Of a DNA stretch of 64,000 bases, positions 8,456 through 17,328 are shown one piece after another (positions within the stretch are counted from its first letter, which is position 1; each line of letters begins with the position of its first letter). Under the pieces are notes generated by a model, which saw nothing but the letters and a program-made list of their open reading frames with translations, was not told where the DNA came from and did not search any database. The stretch lies in assembly GCF_047973035.1 (NCBI RefSeq), contig NZ_JBKEBF010000046.1, forward strand, positions 1 through 64,000, written 5' to 3'. The DNA is from Oleidesulfovibrio sp047973035 (GTDB taxonomy: Bacteria > Desulfobacterota > Desulfovibrionia > Desulfovibrionales > Desulfovibrionaceae). Made by a program: the position numbers and the translations under genes.

Positions 8456-9331
8456 ATGTTTCGCAGAATCATTCTTGGCCTGCTCGCAACCTGCATGATG
8501 CTTACGGCTGTCGCACCCGCGTTCGCCGCAGAGGCAGACTGGCCCGAAAAGATCCGTATCGGGTTCATCCCCACCGAAGGTGGCGCTGACATTCTGGAAC
8601 GCTTCAAGCCCCTGATGGAGCATATGGAGTTGGCCCTTGGCATCAAGGTGGAAGGCTTCTCCGCATCCGACTATGCGGGCATCATTACCGCCATGTCGCA
8701 CAAGCATATCGATTTCGCCTACTTCGGCCCAAAAAGTTACGTGGAAGCCTCTGAAAAGGCCAACGCGCAGGCTCTGGCTCTGGAGCTGAACAAGGAAGGC
8801 CAGCCCGGCTATACCGGCCTGATTATCGTGCGCAATGATTCTCCCATCAAGAAGCTGGACGAGATCAAAGGCCATGTGTTCGCCTTTACCGACCCCAATT
8901 CCACTTCCGGTTATCTCGTGCCCAACGTGCTTTTTGCCCGTGATATGAAGGTGAAGCCCGAAGAGTATTTCAAGGAAGTAAAATTCTCCGGTTCTCACGG
9001 CGCGTCCATTCTTGCCGTGAAGAACGGTGGTGTCGAAGTGGTTGCCACCAACAATATTGACCTCGACCGCATGATCGAGAAGGGGCAGGTGGAAAAAGAC
9101 GACTTCCGCATTCTCTGGACATCCGAACTTATCCCGGGTGCCCCTTTGGCCGCACGCGCCGATCTGCCGGAGAGCCTGAAGGCCGCTTTTACCAAGGCTT
9201 TGCTCAAGCTCAACGACAACAAGATGGTTCTCGGCAAGCTGCAGAACGGCGGCTATCAGGCTACCGACGACAAGACTTACGACATAATCCGCTATCTGAA
9301 ACGGTTGAAGAGCCAGCTGGCTCCCAAGTAG
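8456..9331 (+). CDS. phnD: Phosphonate ABC transporter, periplasmic binding protein
   Basis: A 291-residue binding protein. The first 24 residues form a signal peptide ending AFAAEA, so it is exported to the periplasm. Family features include IRIGFIPTEGGADILERFKP, SHKHIDFAYFGPKSYV, and FTDPNSTSGYLVPN, which form the phosphonate-binding cleft in characterised PhnD proteins. GGAGG lies upstream of the ATG. It lies between phnC and phnE, as in most phn loci. Confidence 0.95.
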   Translation: MFRRIILGLLATCMMLTAVAPAFAAEADWPEKIRIGFIPTEGGADILERFKPLMEHMELALGIKVEGFSASDYAGIITAMSHKHIDFAYFGPKSYVEASEKANAQALALELNKEGQPGYTGLIIVRNDSPIKKLDEIKGHVFAFTDPNSTSGYLVPNVLFARDMKVKPEEYFKEVKFSGSHGASILAVKNGGVEVVATNNIDLDRMIEKGQVEKDDFRILWTSELIPGAPLAARADLPESLKAAFTKALLKLNDNKMVLGKLQNGGYQATDDKTYDIIRYLKRLKSQLAPK

Positions 9332-9368
9332 CGGAAATTCGGCGTATTGAACATCACAGGAAGAAACA

Positions 9369-10469
9369 ATGACTCAGGAACTGACATTGGATCAGATCAC
9401 CCCGAGGATGCCGCTTGATCGCAAGCTGCTCCTCGGGGGCCTGGGCCTGACAACGGCCCTGATCCTGATCGTCACCTACATCTGGTGCGGTATTGATCCC
9501 TTTGCTCTGTACGCAAAGCGTGAAAATGCGGTGTCCTACCTCTTCGGTAGAACCGTTGACGAATCCGACAGGCAGGCCGCCATGCGGCAGGCTAAACGTG
9601 TGCCTGCCATTATGGCCATGGAAGAGGCCATGCAGGATGTGCGCACACAGATGCAGGCTGCCGGAGAAAATGATTTTACGGAAATGACGCGTCGCGCAAA
9701 GGTGTTGTCGGAAGAGCGCCTTGCGGCCATGCCCAAGGCGGAGCACGACGCTATTGTGAAGGATGAATACGCCCGTATTGTAGACCAGAAACGCGGCGGC
9801 TTCTTTCCACCGGAAACAGCCATGGCCAACCTGCGTAAGTACTTTCGGGCACTGGTTGAAACAGTGGCCATAGCCATATGGGGTACGCTGTTTGCTTTTG
9901 TCGCATCCATTCCGCTTTCCATGCTGGCAGCACGCAATACTCTGTGCCTGATCATCCCCGGCAGCAGCCCCGCACGCAAGGCGGGGCGCCGCGTCATCCA
10001 GTTCAGCGTGCGTCGCTTGCTGGATTTCTGCCGTGGTTTCAACGAGTTCGTCATGGCGCTCATTTTTGTGGCAGTCATCGGTCTCGGACCTTTTGCAGGG
10101 GTGCTGGCACTTGCCATCCACACGTTGGGCAACCTCGGTAAAGTGATCAGTGAGGCTGTGGAGGCCATTGAACCCGGGCAGGTGGAAGCGGTGGAAGCAA
10201 GCGGTTCCAGTCCGTTGCAGGTAATGGCCTTTGCGGTGCTGCCGCAAGTTATGCCTACCATAGTCAGCTTCAGCCTGCTCAAGTTCGAATCCAACGTGCG
10301 CAGTGCCACTATTCTCGGCTTTGTGGGCGCGGGCGGCATCGGCTTTCTCATGTTCGACAAGCTGAACGGCTATCTCTACCGCGAGGTGTGCACCATGATG
10401 ATCATGGTAATCCTCACCGTGGTTGTTATCGATTACGCCTGCGGCATTCTGCGCCGCAAGTTCATCTAG
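9369..10469 (+). CDS. phnE: Phosphonate ABC transporter, permease
   Basis: A 366-residue inner-membrane permease. One transmembrane helix lies at about residues 18-40. Then follows a charged, largely helical stretch of roughly 100 residues (about 45-145), after which come the standard permease helices with the EAA-type loop (AVEAIEPGQVEAVEASGSS). PhnE proteins are usually about 260-280 residues; the extra length is this insert, likely periplasmic. AGGAAG precedes the ATG. The gene converges with phnF, whose stop is only 19 bases away. Confidence 0.93.
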   Translation: MTQELTLDQITPRMPLDRKLLLGGLGLTTALILIVTYIWCGIDPFALYAKRENAVSYLFGRTVDESDRQAAMRQAKRVPAIMAMEEAMQDVRTQMQAAGENDFTEMTRRAKVLSEERLAAMPKAEHDAIVKDEYARIVDQKRGGFFPPETAMANLRKYFRALVETVAIAIWGTLFAFVASIPLSMLAARNTLCLIIPGSSPARKAGRRVIQFSVRRLLDFCRGFNEFVMALIFVAVIGLGPFAGVLALAIHTLGNLGKVISEAVEAIEPGQVEAVEASGSSPLQVMAFAVLPQVMPTIVSFSLLKFESNVRSATILGFVGAGGIGFLMFDKLNGYLYREVCTMMIMVILTVVVIDYACGILRRKFI

Positions 10470-10488
10470 GGAGGACTCCCTCGTGATC

Positions 10489-11211
10489 TCAGGTGTCTAC
10501 GATGAATTGCACCCGGTCGGCAGCCCAGATGCATCTCCCGTATTCAATGGGCGTGCCTGCGCCGTCAACGTTCACGGACTCCAACTCCAGCACGGGCTTG
10601 CTGCGCGATTGCTGCAACAGGCGGGCCTCTGCCGCGTTAGGCATGCGGGCTGTGATGAGGGTCTGCATGCGGGTGTAATCAGTGATGCCGAAGTGGCGAA
10701 ATGTGGCGGTGATGGAACCGGTGTTGCCGTAAATAAGGTTGATGTCGGGAAAACGCTGCTGCGAAAAGTAATGGCTGGAGACGCACAGACTCAGCCCGTC
10801 GGCCTTGCCTACCGTGCGCATACGTACGAGCGGCGTGCCGGGGTGAACCATCAGGTGTTCGGCTGTGCGTCGTTCTGCCTGTACAAGTTCCCAATCAAGC
10901 AGCTCTTCTGCGGCTTCCCGATGCTGGCGGGAAAGATTCTCCCGAAAGCGCACCCTGTGTGCAAGGGCGTAGCGCACCATGTCCTCGCGGACAAAGTAGC
11001 CGCGTCCTTGCTCGGCCCGCACCAGTTCCTTGCGGACAAGGTTGTTCAGGGCTTGTCGCAAGGTGTGGCGATTCACGGCAAAGCGCTCCGCAAGCAGGCG
11101 CTCCGGCGGCAGCTTTTCTCCAGGTGGGAACGTGCCGTCAAGAATGTCCTGTTCAAGGTTTTTCTGAATCTGTCTCCAGAGCGTAAGACCCTTCCCACGT
11201 TCCAGTTCCAT
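10489..11211 (-). CDS. phnF: GntR/HutC-family regulator of phosphonate genes
   Basis: A 240-residue repressor-type protein: a winged helix at residues 10-75 (PPGEKLPPERLLAERFAVNRHTLR) and a C-terminal UTRA effector domain (PLVRMRTVGKADGLSLCVSSHYF to the end). E. coli PhnF has 241 residues. ATG 11211 is preceded by GGAGG five bases away, so longer frames starting further upstream are rejected. The gene lies on the minus strand between phnCDE and phnG-N, convergent with phnE and divergent from phnG, well placed to control both units. An imperfect dyad (ATCCCG...CGGGAT, about 11237-11256) lies in its leader. Confidence 0.9.
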   Translation of the reverse strand: MELERGKGLTLWRQIQKNLEQDILDGTFPPGEKLPPERLLAERFAVNRHTLRQALNNLVRKELVRAEQGRGYFVREDMVRYALAHRVRFRENLSRQHREAAEELLDWELVQAERRTAEHLMVHPGTPLVRMRTVGKADGLSLCVSSHYFSQQRFPDINLIYGNTGSITATFRHFGITDYTRMQTLITARMPNAAEARLLQQSRSKPVLELESVNVDGAGTPIEYGRCIWAADRVQFIVDT

Positions 11212-11395
11212 ACAGACCTCCAATCCGTAGCTTCGGACATATCCCGAAGGCTTCCGGGATGTGGTCGCACGCATAGGTAAGCAGTAATTGAGCGTCTATT
11301 GCATATGCCCGCTCTGTGAAGGTTGGCAGGCATTTTTGTTACAATAACTTGTTGAGCATCTGGATAACTGCTCCGGATGGTGAAGGTTCGGATAT

Positions 11396-11851
11396 ATGAC
11401 ACACACACGGGTAAGCAGCAATGAACGTCGACGCTGGATGGGTATTCTTGCCTGTGCTCCCCGACAGGCTTTGGAAGATGCTTGGGCAGCCGCGTCCATT
11501 TCGGTGGAATACAACTTTCTGCGCAGGCCGGAAACCGGCCTCGTCATGGTGAGGGGCAGGGCCTGTGGTAAAGGGCAGCGCTTCAACCTTGGCGAGGTGA
11601 CTGTCACTCGTTGCGCTGTTCAGCAGGGAGGCAGAGTGGGCCACGCTTACGTGGCCGGACGGGATGCCCGTCACGCGGAGTTGGCTGCCCTTTTTGATGC
11701 GTTGCTGCAGGATGAAGGGCTGCGGGACAGGTTAAAGCGCGAGGTGCTCGCCCCGTTGGTGCAAATCCGGCAGGCGCGCAACGTTGCCGAACGCGGATGT
11801 GCGGCTGCCACGCGGGTCAACTTTTTTACCATCGTGCGGGGAGAGGATTGA
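11396..11851 (+). CDS. phnG: C-P lyase core complex subunit PhnG
   Basis: A 151-residue subunit of the PhnGHIJ core complex, which joins phosphonates to the ribose of ATP and cleaves the C-P bond. Family landmarks are RRRWMGILACAP at the N-terminus, ETGLVMVRGRACGKGQRFNLGEVTVTRCAV-type sequence in the middle, and NFFTIVRGED at the end, matching E. coli PhnG. AAGG lies nine bases before the ATG. Its stop overlaps the phnH start (TGATG), indicating translational coupling. Confidence 0.93.
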   Translation: MTHTRVSSNERRRWMGILACAPRQALEDAWAAASISVEYNFLRRPETGLVMVRGRACGKGQRFNLGEVTVTRCAVQQGGRVGHAYVAGRDARHAELAALFDALLQDEGLRDRLKREVLAPLVQIRQARNVAERGCAAATRVNFFTIVRGED

Positions 11852-12501
11852 TGCAACAACAGACCATTCTTTCCGGCTTTGTCGATCCGGTGCATGACGC
11901 GGGAGATACCTTCAGAATAGTGCTGGAAGCCATGTCCCGTCCCGGACTGGTTCTGCCGCTGACTGGACCTGCGCAGCACCCTGCGGGGCTCGGCTCCGCT
12001 GGTGCTGCCGTCTGCCTGAGCCTCTTCGATAATGAAACTCCCGTCTGTCTTGCAGGCTTTTCGGATGATGTGCCCAACTGGCTGCGTTTTCACTGCGGTT
12101 GCCCCATTGTCGCCGCGCCGGAACGCTCTTCAGAGAACGGGGGAGACGGCATCGCCTTTGCAGCCTTCCGTAATGGTATGGAACTGCCTGATCTGGCAGC
12201 CTTTCCCGTGGGCACGGAAAGTTATCCGGACAGATCCGCCACGCTGATCATTCAGGTGGTATCGCTGGGCAATGCTACCAGAACCGGGGGCGAAGGCGCG
12301 GACCTTCTCAGACTGGAAGGCCCCGGCATCAGGGGGGAGCGCAGGCTGCACGTCTGCGGCCTTGCCCGCGGCTTTTGGGAAGCCTTTGCCCTTAACCGCG
12401 TCCTTTTTCCCATGGGTTTTGATGTTGTGCTTTGCGCACCACAGGCCATTGCCTGCCTGCCCAGAACCGTAACCGTAAGGGGACCGTTCGCATGTATGTA
12501 G
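11851..12501 (+). CDS. phnH: C-P lyase core complex subunit PhnH
   Basis: A 216-residue subunit of the C-P lyase core complex. It begins MQQQTILSGFVDPVHDAGDTFR, typical of PhnH, and contains SRPGLVLPL and the C-terminal FPMGFDVVLC. The start ATG overlaps the phnG stop; an in-frame GTG-type extension to 11797 is rejected because the PhnH family begins at this ATG. The 3' end overlaps phnI by ten bases. Confidence 0.92.
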   Translation: MQQQTILSGFVDPVHDAGDTFRIVLEAMSRPGLVLPLTGPAQHPAGLGSAGAAVCLSLFDNETPVCLAGFSDDVPNWLRFHCGCPIVAAPERSSENGGDGIAFAAFRNGMELPDLAAFPVGTESYPDRSATLIIQVVSLGNATRTGGEGADLLRLEGPGIRGERRLHVCGLARGFWEAFALNRVLFPMGFDVVLCAPQAIACLPRTVTVRGPFACM

Positions 12502-13625
12502 CTGTCAAGGGAGGCGAAAAAGCCATCCGCAACGCACATGCCTATCTGGCGCATGAACGCCGCGGGGATACCGCTGTTGCGGAACTGAGCGTTGATCAGA
12601 TACGCACTCAGCTTTCACTGGCCGTGGACAGGGTGATGGCCGAGGCCTCGCTCTATGACCCCGAACTGGCTGCTCTGGCGCTGAAGCAGGCGCGCGGAGA
12701 CGTGATTGAAGCTGTGTTCCTGTTGCGGGCCTATCGTACAACGTTACCGCGCTTCGGTGCTTCCGAGCCGGTGGACAGCACGGCCATGCGTTTACGCCGC
12801 CGGATCTCTGCCGCATTCAAAGATTTGCCGGGCGGGCAGGTGTTGGGTCCGACCTTCGATTATACCCACCGCCTGCTGGATTTCAGTCTGCTTGAAGAAG
12901 GGGCAAACCCCGGCTCGCCGGAGCGGGCGGAAGATGCCGGAGACGGCATGGCCCCGCGTGTCAGCGACCTTGCGGGAATGGACAGGCTCATGGAAGCGGC
13001 GGGCGTATCCGAAGCGGATGATGCCCTGCCCGTGGGAGACTTGACCCGTGCGCCGCTCAACCTGCCGGCGGGGCGTGACATACGCCTGCAAAACCTTGCT
13101 CGTGCGGATGAAGGCTTCCTGTTGGCTATGGGCTATTCCACGCAACGCGGGTTTCGCGGTTCCGGCGGGCATCCCTTTGCCGGAGAAATCCGTATCGGCG
13201 CGGTGGAGGTGGAACTGGTGCCGGAAGAATTGGGTTTTGCGGTCTGCATTGGCGAACTGCAGCTGACTGAGGCGGAAATACTTTTTCTCTACGATGGATC
13301 GGAAGATGTTCCACCGCAGTTTACGCGCGGTTACGGGCTGACCTTCGGCAGTAACGAACGCAAGACCATAGCCATGGCGTTGGTGGACAGAGCGTTACGC
13401 AGCCGCGAGATGGGTGAGGAGATCGTCGCGCCCGCGCAGGATGAGGAATTCATGCTCTACCACAGTGACAACGTGGAAGCGACGGGCTTTGTGGAGCATC
13501 TGAAGCTGCCGCACCATGTGGATTTTCAGAGCGAACTGGAAATTCTGCGCCGCCTGCGTTGTGAGTGGGAAGCGCGCAAACATCGGCGGGAAGAACAACT
13601 ACGCAGCGCCAAAGGAGCAGCCTGA
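12492..13625 (+). CDS. phnI: C-P lyase core complex subunit PhnI
   Basis: A 377-residue PhnI. It opens with MYVAVKGGEKAIRNAHAYLA, the diagnostic N-terminus, and includes LGPTFDYTHRLLDFSLLEEG and QRGFRGSGGHPFAGEIRIG. PhnI has nucleosidase activity and with PhnG, H and L forms ribosyl-triphosphonate from ATP. The gene overlaps both neighbours (phnH by ten bases, phnJ by one), so the core genes are tightly coupled. Confidence 0.94.
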   Translation: MYVAVKGGEKAIRNAHAYLAHERRGDTAVAELSVDQIRTQLSLAVDRVMAEASLYDPELAALALKQARGDVIEAVFLLRAYRTTLPRFGASEPVDSTAMRLRRRISAAFKDLPGGQVLGPTFDYTHRLLDFSLLEEGANPGSPERAEDAGDGMAPRVSDLAGMDRLMEAAGVSEADDALPVGDLTRAPLNLPAGRDIRLQNLARADEGFLLAMGYSTQRGFRGSGGHPFAGEIRIGAVEVELVPEELGFAVCIGELQLTEAEILFLYDGSEDVPPQFTRGYGLTFGSNERKTIAMALVDRALRSREMGEEIVAPAQDEEFMLYHSDNVEATGFVEHLKLPHHVDFQSELEILRRLRCEWEARKHRREEQLRSAKGAA

Positions 13626-14551
13626 TGAAGTGCTATATGACCGGTGAACCGGCCCGCGGGGGCAACGATTCCGGATACAATTTTGCCTTTCTGGACGAGC
13701 AGACCAAGCGCATGGTGCGCCGTGCCTTGCTCAAGGCGGTGGCCATTCCCGGATATCAGGTTCCCTTTGCCAGCCGCGAAATGCCTATGCCCTACGGCTG
13801 GGGTACTGGGGGAATTCAGGTGACGGCATCAGTCATCGGCAGGTGGGATGTGCTCAAGGTCATTGATCAGGGTGCGGACGATACCACCAATGCCGTCTCA
13901 ATACGCAGCTTTTTTGCATGCACCACCGGCGTGTGCACCACCGAAGATACGCAGAAGGCCACTATCATCCAGACCCGCCACCGTATTCCTGAGCAGGCGC
14001 TGAAGGAAGGGCAGATCATGGTTTATCAAGTGCCCATTCCCGAGCCCCTGCGCTGGGTGGAACCGCGTGAGACGGAAACGCGGGCCATGCACGCGCATGA
14101 GGAATACGGCGTGATGCATGTAAAGCTCTATGAAGACATTGCTCGGCACGGGCGCATAGCCACCAGCTTTGATTACCCCGTGCTCGTGGCACAGCGTTAT
14201 GTGATGAGCCCCTCGCCCATTCCCAAATTTGATAATCCCAAGATGGATAACAGCCCCGCGCTTCAGCTTTTCGGAGCAGGCCGCGAGCAACGGATCTATG
14301 CCATTCCGCCCTACACTACGGTGAAGAGCCTTGATTTCGAAGATCATCCTTTCGAGGTGCAGCGATGGGATGCATGCTGCGGTCTGTGCGGTGCGGAGGA
14401 CAGCTACCTTGACGAGATTATTCTGGATGATGCGGGTGGGCGCATGTTCGTCTGCTCCGACAGCGACTACTGCCGTAGAAGGCGTGAGGCGTGTTGTGTC
14501 GGGCCCATGGGGATGGCAGCCAACTCTATGGAGGGCTCAGGCAATGAGTAG
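13625..14551 (+). CDS. phnJ: C-P lyase radical SAM subunit PhnJ
   Basis: A 308-residue catalytic subunit that cleaves the C-P bond of ribosyl-phosphonate using a [4Fe-4S] cluster and SAM. The four conserved cysteines are Cys252, Cys255, Cys277 and Cys283, giving exactly CX2CX21CX5C, the pattern known from E. coli PhnJ where the last cysteine becomes a thiyl radical. The N-terminus GYNFAFLDEQTKRMVRRALL is also diagnostic. The ATG overlaps the phnI stop (TGATG). All key residues are present, so the lyase should be functional. Confidence 0.96.
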   Translation: MKCYMTGEPARGGNDSGYNFAFLDEQTKRMVRRALLKAVAIPGYQVPFASREMPMPYGWGTGGIQVTASVIGRWDVLKVIDQGADDTTNAVSIRSFFACTTGVCTTEDTQKATIIQTRHRIPEQALKEGQIMVYQVPIPEPLRWVEPRETETRAMHAHEEYGVMHVKLYEDIARHGRIATSFDYPVLVAQRYVMSPSPIPKFDNPKMDNSPALQLFGAGREQRIYAIPPYTTVKSLDFEDHPFEVQRWDACCGLCGAEDSYLDEIILDDAGGRMFVCSDSDYCRRRREACCVGPMGMAANSMEGSGNE

Positions 14552-15383
14552 TGCAACACAGCAGCTTGCAGGCAGCTATCCGGAAGAAAGTGTTATGGCT
14601 GAAAACCGGCCTCTGCTCAGCGTGCAGGGTTTGAGTAAATTCTATGGCGACCGCGCAGGCTGTCTGGATGTCTCTTTCGACCTGTGGCCGGGAGAAATCA
14701 TTGGCATTGTGGGGGAATCCGGTTCCGGCAAATCCACGTTGCTCAACTGCATTGCAGGCAGAATTTCACCTACCGCCGGGCGCGTGTTGTACCGTAGTGC
14801 CCGGAATGCAAGTGGGGAAGAGTGTGATGTGCATTCCTCGCCCGAACCGCTGCGGCGCATGCTTATGCGTACGGAGTGGGGGTTTGTGCATCAGAACCCG
14901 CGTGACGGTCTGAGGCGTAATGTGAGCGCGGGAGCCAACATCGGCGAGCGCCTTATGGGGATAGGTATGCGTCATTACGGCAATGTACGCGCCAAGGCGT
15001 TGCGCTGGCTGGACAGAGTGGAGATAGATGCCGTCCGCATTGACGATCTGCCTGCCACTTTTTCCGGCGGCATGCAGCAGCGTCTGCAAATTGCCCGCAA
15101 CCTTGTTTCCGCCCCGCGCCTTGTGTTCATGGACGAGCCCACGGGCGGGCTGGATGTTTCCGTGCAGGCCAAACTGCTGGACCTGTTGCGCAAGCTGACC
15201 GCCGAGATGGGGCTTGCCGTGGTCCTTGTCACGCATGACCTTGCCGTTGCACGCCTGCTGGCCCACCGGCTTATGGTCATGCGGCAGGGTCGTGTAGTGG
15301 AAAGCGGTCTCACCGACCAGGTACTGGACGACCCCCATCATCCCTACACGCAGCTGTTGGTTTCCTCCATTCTGCAGGGGTAG
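14544..15383 (+). CDS. phnK: C-P lyase ATPase-like subunit PhnK
   Basis: A 279-residue ABC-type ATPase that docks on the PhnGHIJ core. Walker A is GESGSGKST, the signature is FSGGMQQRLQIARNL, and Walker B is LVFMDEPTGGLD. The start at 14544 overlaps the phnJ stop and has GGAGG eight bases upstream. An internal ATG at 14595 would give a length closer to E. coli PhnK (252 residues) and cannot be excluded. Confidence 0.93.
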   Translation: MSSATQQLAGSYPEESVMAENRPLLSVQGLSKFYGDRAGCLDVSFDLWPGEIIGIVGESGSGKSTLLNCIAGRISPTAGRVLYRSARNASGEECDVHSSPEPLRRMLMRTEWGFVHQNPRDGLRRNVSAGANIGERLMGIGMRHYGNVRAKALRWLDRVEIDAVRIDDLPATFSGGMQQRLQIARNLVSAPRLVFMDEPTGGLDVSVQAKLLDLLRKLTAEMGLAVVLVTHDLAVARLLAHRLMVMRQGRVVESGLTDQVLDDPHHPYTQLLVSSILQG

Positions 15384-15483
15384 CGGGAGTTGAAAGCCTC
15401 AATTCAGAAAGGTAGGCCCGCAGGGGCAGGAAGCAAACATGCAGCCGTAACGAAGTCGCAATGCCGTGACAAGGAAGAAACAG

Positions 15484-16182
15484 ATGACTGTTATGATCGA
15501 AGTATCAAGCTTGAGCAAACGCTTTGTCCTGCATAATCAGGGCGGGGCGCAACTGCAGGTTTTCGAGGGACTCAACCTTGCCGTTTCCGCCGGAGAGTGT
15601 GTTGCTCTGCACGGGCGTTCCGGCTCGGGAAAATCCACCCTGCTGCGTTCGTTGTATGCCAACTACAAGCCTGTTTCAGGAGCCATCCGCATCCGGCATA
15701 AGGGTGAAATGGTAGATATTGCTAGCGCTGATCCCAGATTGGTGGTGCAGGTGCGCAAACATACCGTGGGCTATGTGAGCCAGTTTTTGCGTGCCATACC
15801 CCGTGTGCCAACATTTGAGTTGGTGGCTGCGGCGCGGCGCGAACTGACCGGCAATGCGGCAGAGGCCGAAGTATGGGCCGCTGAATTGCTGGGCAAGTTG
15901 AATATTCCCCACCGCCTGTGGAGTCTCGCACCGGCCACCTTTTCCGGCGGCGAGCAGCAACGGGTAAATATCGCTCGTGGATTTGCCGTGGATTACCCTG
16001 TCATGCTGCTGGACGAGCCCACTGCCTCGCTGGATGCAGCAAACCGCGCTGTAGTGGTGGAACTTATCCGTGAGACCAAGGCCCGCGGGGCTGCGGTGGT
16101 GGGCATTTTTCACGATGACGAGGTGCGGGAGGCAGTGGCCGACCGCGTTCATACCATGATTGCAACGGAGCAAGTCGCATGA
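15484..16182 (+). CDS. phnL: C-P lyase ATPase-like subunit PhnL
   Basis: A 232-residue ABC-type ATPase. It carries Walker A GRSGSGKST, signature FSGGEQQRVNIARG and Walker B VMLLDEPTASLD. PhnL is required with PhnG, H and I for forming ribosyl-phosphonate. ATG 15484 follows AGGAAG; a GTG eighteen bases earlier is less likely. A 100-base gap from phnK is the largest within phnG-N. The gene overlaps phnM by ATGA. Confidence 0.93.
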   Translation: MTVMIEVSSLSKRFVLHNQGGAQLQVFEGLNLAVSAGECVALHGRSGSGKSTLLRSLYANYKPVSGAIRIRHKGEMVDIASADPRLVVQVRKHTVGYVSQFLRAIPRVPTFELVAAARRELTGNAAEAEVWAAELLGKLNIPHRLWSLAPATFSGGEQQRVNIARGFAVDYPVMLLDEPTASLDAANRAVVVELIRETKARGAAVVGIFHDDEVREAVADRVHTMIATEQVA

Positions 16183-17315
16183 ATACAGAGACCGTTTTGA
16201 CCAACGCTCGCATCGTCACGCCCGAAGGGGTGACGGAAGGCTCCCTTTGCCTTCAGGACGGACTTATTGCTGACATACACGCTGGTTCCTCCCATTGTGC
16301 TGAGGACATGCGTGGAGATTATATTATACCCGGTCTGATTGAGATGCATACCGACCACCTGGAAACGCAATTCCAGCCTCGTCCGGGGGTGCTGTGGCCG
16401 TCCCGTCTGGCAGCTTTGCTAGCGCATGATACGCAAGTTGTAGGAGCAGGCATCACCACTGTGCTGGACAGCGTGTGTTGCGGCCAGCTCAATGAGGGCA
16501 ATATGCGTCGTACGCTTCTTTCCATGTCTATTGAGGCTATTCGTGATGCCCGCAAGAAGGATGTGCTGCGAGCGGACCATCTGCTGCACCTGCGCTGCGA
16601 AATATGTGATCAGCACATGCTGGATATGTTTGAACCGTATGCGGAAGAGGAGAATTTACGACTGGTGTCGCTCATGGACCACACGCCGGGGCAGCGCCAA
16701 TTTCGCAATCTGGACAAGTACAAGGAATATTACCGGGTGGAAGATATGCCCGAGACCGAATTTCAGTCCATGATAGATCGCTTGAAAACGGAGCAGGTTG
16801 AATTTGCTGACAAGCATCGCGCAGCTGTGCTCGCCTTGTGCAGTTACAGGGGCATTCCCGTGGCCAGTCATGACGACACGACTGAGGAGCATGTTGCCGA
16901 GGCCTTTGCCTGCGGCATAACCATTTCCGAATTCCCCACCACCATGGAGGCCGCGCGCGCTGCACGCGCCAAGGGGCTGGGGATTGTCATGGGTGCACCC
17001 AACGTGGTGCGCGGAGGCTCGCACTCCGGCAACGTATCCGCCCGTACTCTGGCTGCGGAAGGACTGCTGGATATACTGTCGTCCGATTACGTGCCCGCCA
17101 GCCTGTTGCATGGTGCCTTTTTACTGCATTCGGACCTCGGGGTGCCGTTGCAGGACGCGTTATCCACTGTCACATCCAACCCTGCCAGATTGTTGAAGCT
17201 GGATGATCGGGGTGAAATTGCACTGGGCAAACGGGCGGATGTTGTCAGGGTGCGCGTTGTAGACGATGTGCCTGTAGTGCGCGGTGTATGGCGTAACGGA
17301 GAGCGCCTGCTCTAG
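16179..17315 (+). CDS. phnM: Ribosyl-triphosphonate diphosphatase PhnM
   Basis: A 378-residue amidohydrolase-fold enzyme that removes pyrophosphate from ribosyl-phosphonate triphosphate. The metal-binding signature GLIEMHTDHLETQ is at about residues 51-63, SHDDTTEEHV in the middle, and the C-terminal SSDYVPASLL and GKRADVVRV are typical. ATGA overlap with phnL shows coupling. Confidence 0.95.
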   Translation: MNTETVLTNARIVTPEGVTEGSLCLQDGLIADIHAGSSHCAEDMRGDYIIPGLIEMHTDHLETQFQPRPGVLWPSRLAALLAHDTQVVGAGITTVLDSVCCGQLNEGNMRRTLLSMSIEAIRDARKKDVLRADHLLHLRCEICDQHMLDMFEPYAEEENLRLVSLMDHTPGQRQFRNLDKYKEYYRVEDMPETEFQSMIDRLKTEQVEFADKHRAAVLALCSYRGIPVASHDDTTEEHVAEAFACGITISEFPTTMEAARAARAKGLGIVMGAPNVVRGGSHSGNVSARTLAAEGLLDILSSDYVPASLLHGAFLLHSDLGVPLQDALSTVTSNPARLLKLDDRGEIALGKRADVVRVRVVDDVPVVRGVWRNGERLL

Positions 17316-17328
17316 CGAGGATGAGACA

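Noticed and set aside
7859..8998. 379-codon open frame on the minus strand across phnC and phnD
   Set aside because: Antisense to two clearly identified genes; typical shadow in GC-richer DNA.
9354..10360. Long minus-strand frames over phnE
   Set aside because: Antisense shadows with Cys/His/Arg-rich, non-protein-like translations.
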